Source: Pleurotus djamor
Taxonomy: Eukaryota; Basidiomycota; Agaricomycetes; Agaricales; Pleurotaceae
Direction of reading: 5' to 3'
DNA length: 10,569 nucleotides
NCBI GenBank assembly: GCA_029747585.1
Contig: JAPEVF010001362.1
Location: forward strand, 1-10,569
The first letter of the stretch is position 1. Each line of letters starts with the position of its first letter. Under the pieces are notes generated by a model. That model saw only the letters and a list, made by a program, of their open reading frames with translations. It did no database searches and was not told the DNA's origin. Below, in pieces: positions 8,492 to 10,569 of the stretch. The translations under genes and the position numbers were made by a program.

Positions 8492-9199
8492 TGAATTCGC
8501 GTGATCCGGGTGTTACCTAGATGGTACGTCGTTTATCTGCCTCTGGATATCGTTTCAGATTCGCTGACGTCGAACTTGAAGATGGACTCCAGAAACGCGC
8601 CCATCTGTTCCTGTGTGGTCGCACGAACGGAAGTAAAACCCCACGCGACACCGATCACTGATCGCGGACCGAAGCTTACCTAAGCCGATCACAAGTTGAT
8701 GGCCAATGTCGCGAATGTCCTCCAGTGTTCAAGTCGATATACAGCGCAACGATTTCATAAATCAATGACAGTAAGCTGTTTAAGACTAGTTCTGACTACG
8801 CAAGCATTCATCTCCCTTTTCCCCTTCTTGGAGAGCAAATGCCTTATTAGGCAATTAGCGACTCCCGCCTTGCCCATATTGGGCTTTCCCGACGCACGCG
8901 CCTCCAATCAAGCTATATCTCAGCAACAAGCACTTCACTTACATTACGAATCGGTAAAGAAATATAGGTAAAGTATATGTACAAATTCCACGTTAACTTC
9001 GATGCAATGGGTGCTTTCAGTCATGCGTGAATTTGGAATGTTAGATAAGCCTTAGTCGGCGCGTCGGGCATCGACACACGCATGTACAAACGAAAGGAAA
9101 CAAAAACAGGATGAGAGCTTATTCTCTCTTGACACTTGACCACCACCACCACCATCACCATCACAGAATCACTTCATACACCCCAGGATTGCTTGGATC
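8492..9199. other. Unresolved 700 bp upstream of the plus-strand family 2 gene
   Basis: No gene is firmly supported. A 46-codon plus-strand ORF starts at 8521 (R-F-A-D-V-E-L-E-D-G). On the minus strand, about 8660-8520 gives a protein-like run (A-F-L-E-S-I-F-K-F-D-V-S-E-S-E) and about 8735-8690 gives E-D-I-R-D-I-G-H-Q-L-V-I-G-L in a different frame. Several frames look coding at once, so composition alone is not evidence. The stretch should contain the promoter of the gene starting at 9200. Confidence 0.3.
9141..9164 (+). repeat. CAC/CAT trinucleotide microsatellite
   Basis: Eight consecutive CAC or CAT triplets, four perfect CAC first. It lies 36 bp before the ATG at 9200, so it falls in the promoter or 5' leader. 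It could vary in length between strains. Confidence 0.7.
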
Positions 9200-9997
9200 A
9201 TGGTAAGTGGAGTTGTGTTCAACCAACGGGGGAGTCACTGACTGCATTCCTGTGACCCAACAGAGTCGCAATGTGCAGGAGCCAACGCTGACGATGAGTC
9301 GGCCGTACCGTGACGACTTCGGCATCCTGCTGGACATGGAGCAACGTTACTATTTCACCAAAACAATCTTCATTGAAACCGACGCGGCGGCGATCCTAAA
9401 AACGGCATTGAGCTTGTTTGGGGAAGAGCTGTATAAAGACATTAGCTGCGATTTCTTGGTCGTCGAGTAAGTCACCATCTCCGGTCCTTTGGATTCAATT
9501 TCTACATCATCGTGGTCCTTTCTCTTATCCGTCTCCCATCCGTCCTCCGACTCTCATATCCCGTCATCATTATCCATTTTTCTACGTCATTCTCCTCCCT
9601 TTCCCGTCGCGTTCTGACGATTCCAATTCCGTCGACGCCGTTCTCCCGCTCGCTGTCCCACCTCTTCAACATCCCTCACGAATTCCTCCTTCCTTCTTTC
9701 ACTGTACACAAACCCTTCTAATTGCTTCTTCCAGATACGGACTGCATTCTTTCCTCCGCGCTGATCCACGAGCACTCATTTATGCTTACGATTTCGATCG
9801 AAAACCAATGTTCATCGTGCACATCAACCCTGAAGGAGATGGACAAATCGAGAAAGCCACCCCCGACCACCCCCATTTTGACCGCATGGCTTTTGACTAC
9901 ACGAAGCTCAAGCCACTTGTACGTTTACTCTCTTTTTTGTCTTTGCTCGAGTTCATTCCTTTTCGTTTAGGATCATACGCTGCTCCTTAACTACTAG
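9200..9997 (+). CDS. Small conserved hypothetical protein, family 2, plus-strand copy
   Basis: Exons 9200-9202 (just the ATG), 9264-9466, 9735-9918 and 9971-9997; introns of 61, 268 and 52 nt in phases 0, 2 and 0; 138 residues. The family is not recognised. Intron 1 directly follows the start codon (GTAAGT, CACTGACTG branch, CAACAG), and exon 2 then reads on in frame. Joining at 9466/9735 gives V-V-E-Y-G-L-H-S-F, and the next stretch A-L-I-Y-A-Y-D ... P-M-F-I-V-H-I matches the minus-strand copy. The last intron yields K-P-L-D-H-T-L-L-L-N-Y and a TAG. The phase-2 and final phase-0 introns occupy the same positions in both copies, so they share an ancestor that already had them. The middle intron is unusually long and pyrimidine-rich. 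If intron 1 is not used, an in-frame ATG at 9294 gives a protein 11 residues shorter. No signal peptide or transmembrane segment is seen. The gene converges on the truncated transporter. Confidence 0.8.
9467..9734 (+). other. Long pyrimidine-rich intron of the family 2 gene
   Basis: A 268-nt intron (GTAAGT to TTCCAG) with heavy C/T bias throughout, against 70 nt at the same position in the minus-strand copy. The frame is closed within it, so it must be removed. No exon or ncRNA is recognised inside it. Confidence 0.65.
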
Positions 9998-10114
9998 CTC
10001 GAAGCCCAGGGCTCATATTTTTTGAATCTCAACGTTGCATCTACTGTTTGTATTGTATCACATATCTTTAATACTTGTTCATGTTTCATGGTCAGTCATG
10101 GAGTATATCGTCAA

Positions 10115-10134
10115 GGTATAAAGGTATCAGGTAT
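10115..10134 (+). repeat. Three short direct GGTAT repeats
   Basis: GGTAT occurs at 10115, 10123 and 10130, separated by 3 and 2 bases. They lie directly next to the palindrome at 10136 and overlap the stop codon of the truncated transporter. They may mark a repaired or slipped break. Confidence 0.35.
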
Positions 10135-10560
10135 TGCCATATTTATATGGCCCTCCGTTCGTTATCATGACGACGTTCAGGACCACCATCCTCCCTCGTA
10201 GACGCGTAGGGGAGAGCTCCTGGATGTATAGGGGCGCAATGCATGCGGCCAAACCCACACCTAGTGACGTCGGGGGATGATTTAAATCGTCGAGTTCCAG
10301 AGCGGAGGTATCACCTTACCTATTCCGATGAGGAAACGCCCCCCAATCTGAAGCAGTTTGTTTCAGTAATAGCACTCGCTCGTCCGCTTGTGACCCACCA
10401 TGCTCCACACATCGTGACAAACGGCTTGGCCTATAGCTCCTCCAATGAATATCACGTCTGCGATACCGAGAACAAATCGTCGTCCGGTCCAGTCAGATAA
10501 AATACCAGCAACCAAACCACCAAGCAGCGCGCCAAGGGTAGTTGCGGAGGTGATAAATTC
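10127..10560 (-). pseudogene. Truncated MFS inositol/sugar transporter (N-terminal half, 5' end outside window)
   Basis: Minus-strand exons 10560-10399, 10347-10320 and 10260-10127; introns of 51 and 59 nt in phases 0 and 1. The translation has hallmarks of fungal inositol-type major facilitators (Itr1-like, proton symporters of the plasma membrane): A-T-T-L-G-A-L-L-G-G in a membrane helix, the loop signature G-I-L-S-D-W-T-G-R-R (family D-R/x-x-G-R-R), a helix I-A-D-V-I-F-I-G-G-A-I-G, G-R-F-L-I-G-I-G-V-G-L, then P-L-Y-I-Q-E-L-S-P-T-R-L-R-G-R. After M-V-V-L-N-V-V-M-I-T the family match fades and a TGA follows 10 codons later, so roughly the first five of twelve helices remain and the C-terminal half is absent; no donor site near the end could restore it. 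The exon begins after TAG at 10562-10561; earlier exons lie beyond the window edge. Transport function is very unlikely. It could alternatively be a short expressed remnant. Confidence 0.85.
10136..10151. repeat. Palindrome at the transporter break
   Basis: GCCATATTTATATGGC: two perfect 7-bp arms around TT. It begins within a few bases of where the transporter homology ends (about 10154), so it may be connected with the rearrangement, or be chance in an AT-rich spot. Confidence 0.5.
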
Positions 10561-10569
10561 CTATAGTAT

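Noticed and set aside
8480..8870. Protein-like minus-strand frames (F-L-E-S-I-F-K-F-D and D-I-R-D-I-G-H-Q-L)
   Set aside because: They lie in different frames, a plus-strand ORF over the same bases looks equally coding-like, and the only good intron (GTAAGC to CACAG) does not join the two attractive stretches.
1..10569. CRISPR array, tRNA, rRNA or complete transposon
   Set aside because: I looked for regularly spaced repeats, cloverleaf-like elements and terminal inverted repeats with a transposase and saw none. The spliced gene structure points to a fungal nuclear genome.

Overview
The window looks like nuclear DNA of a filamentous basidiomycete, probably an Agaricomycete. This rests on very short introns (48-91 nt, one of 268 nt), donors of GTRNGT type, CTGAC/CTRAY-like branch points shortly before the acceptor, multi-exon genes of moderate GC, and a fungal inositol-type sugar transporter fragment. 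Most genes cannot be read as single open frames. The models below come from joining exons by splice signals and checking each join against a paralogue in the same window.

Layout. (1) 1-99: possible tail of an unseen upstream gene. (2) 452-1851, 2849-4095 and 4621-6290: three tandem plus-strand copies of one gene family (A, B, C; about 394, 342 and 482 residues). The family combines an F-box-like N-terminus, a segment shaped like a nucleotidyltransferase (NTase) motif, and a conserved C-terminal region. Introns are shared in position and phase. The copies differ in a revealing way: B keeps a D-x-D motif but seems to lack the F-box, A and C keep the F-box but have lost one or both acidic residues, and C carries a 119-residue polar tail. 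(3) 7381-6744 on the minus strand and 9200-9997 on the plus strand: two divergently oriented members of a second, unrecognised small-protein family (155 and 138 residues), again with two shared intron positions and phases. (4) 7382-9199: 1.8 kb between these two genes, mostly unresolved, with one fairly convincing set of three exons at 8132-8491. (5) 10560-10127 on the minus strand: exons of a major-facilitator (MFS) inositol/sugar transporter. Its homology stops abruptly beside a 16-bp palindrome, leaving a truncated gene.

Taken together this is a duplication-rich accessory region: two lineage-type families amplified locally next to a broken transporter. No pathway links the genes. The duplicates support each other's gene models, and their divergence is the main biological signal. 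Four N characters all sit directly before A or T runs. One falls in an exon of copy A and breaks its frame; it is most likely a sequencing or assembly artefact.
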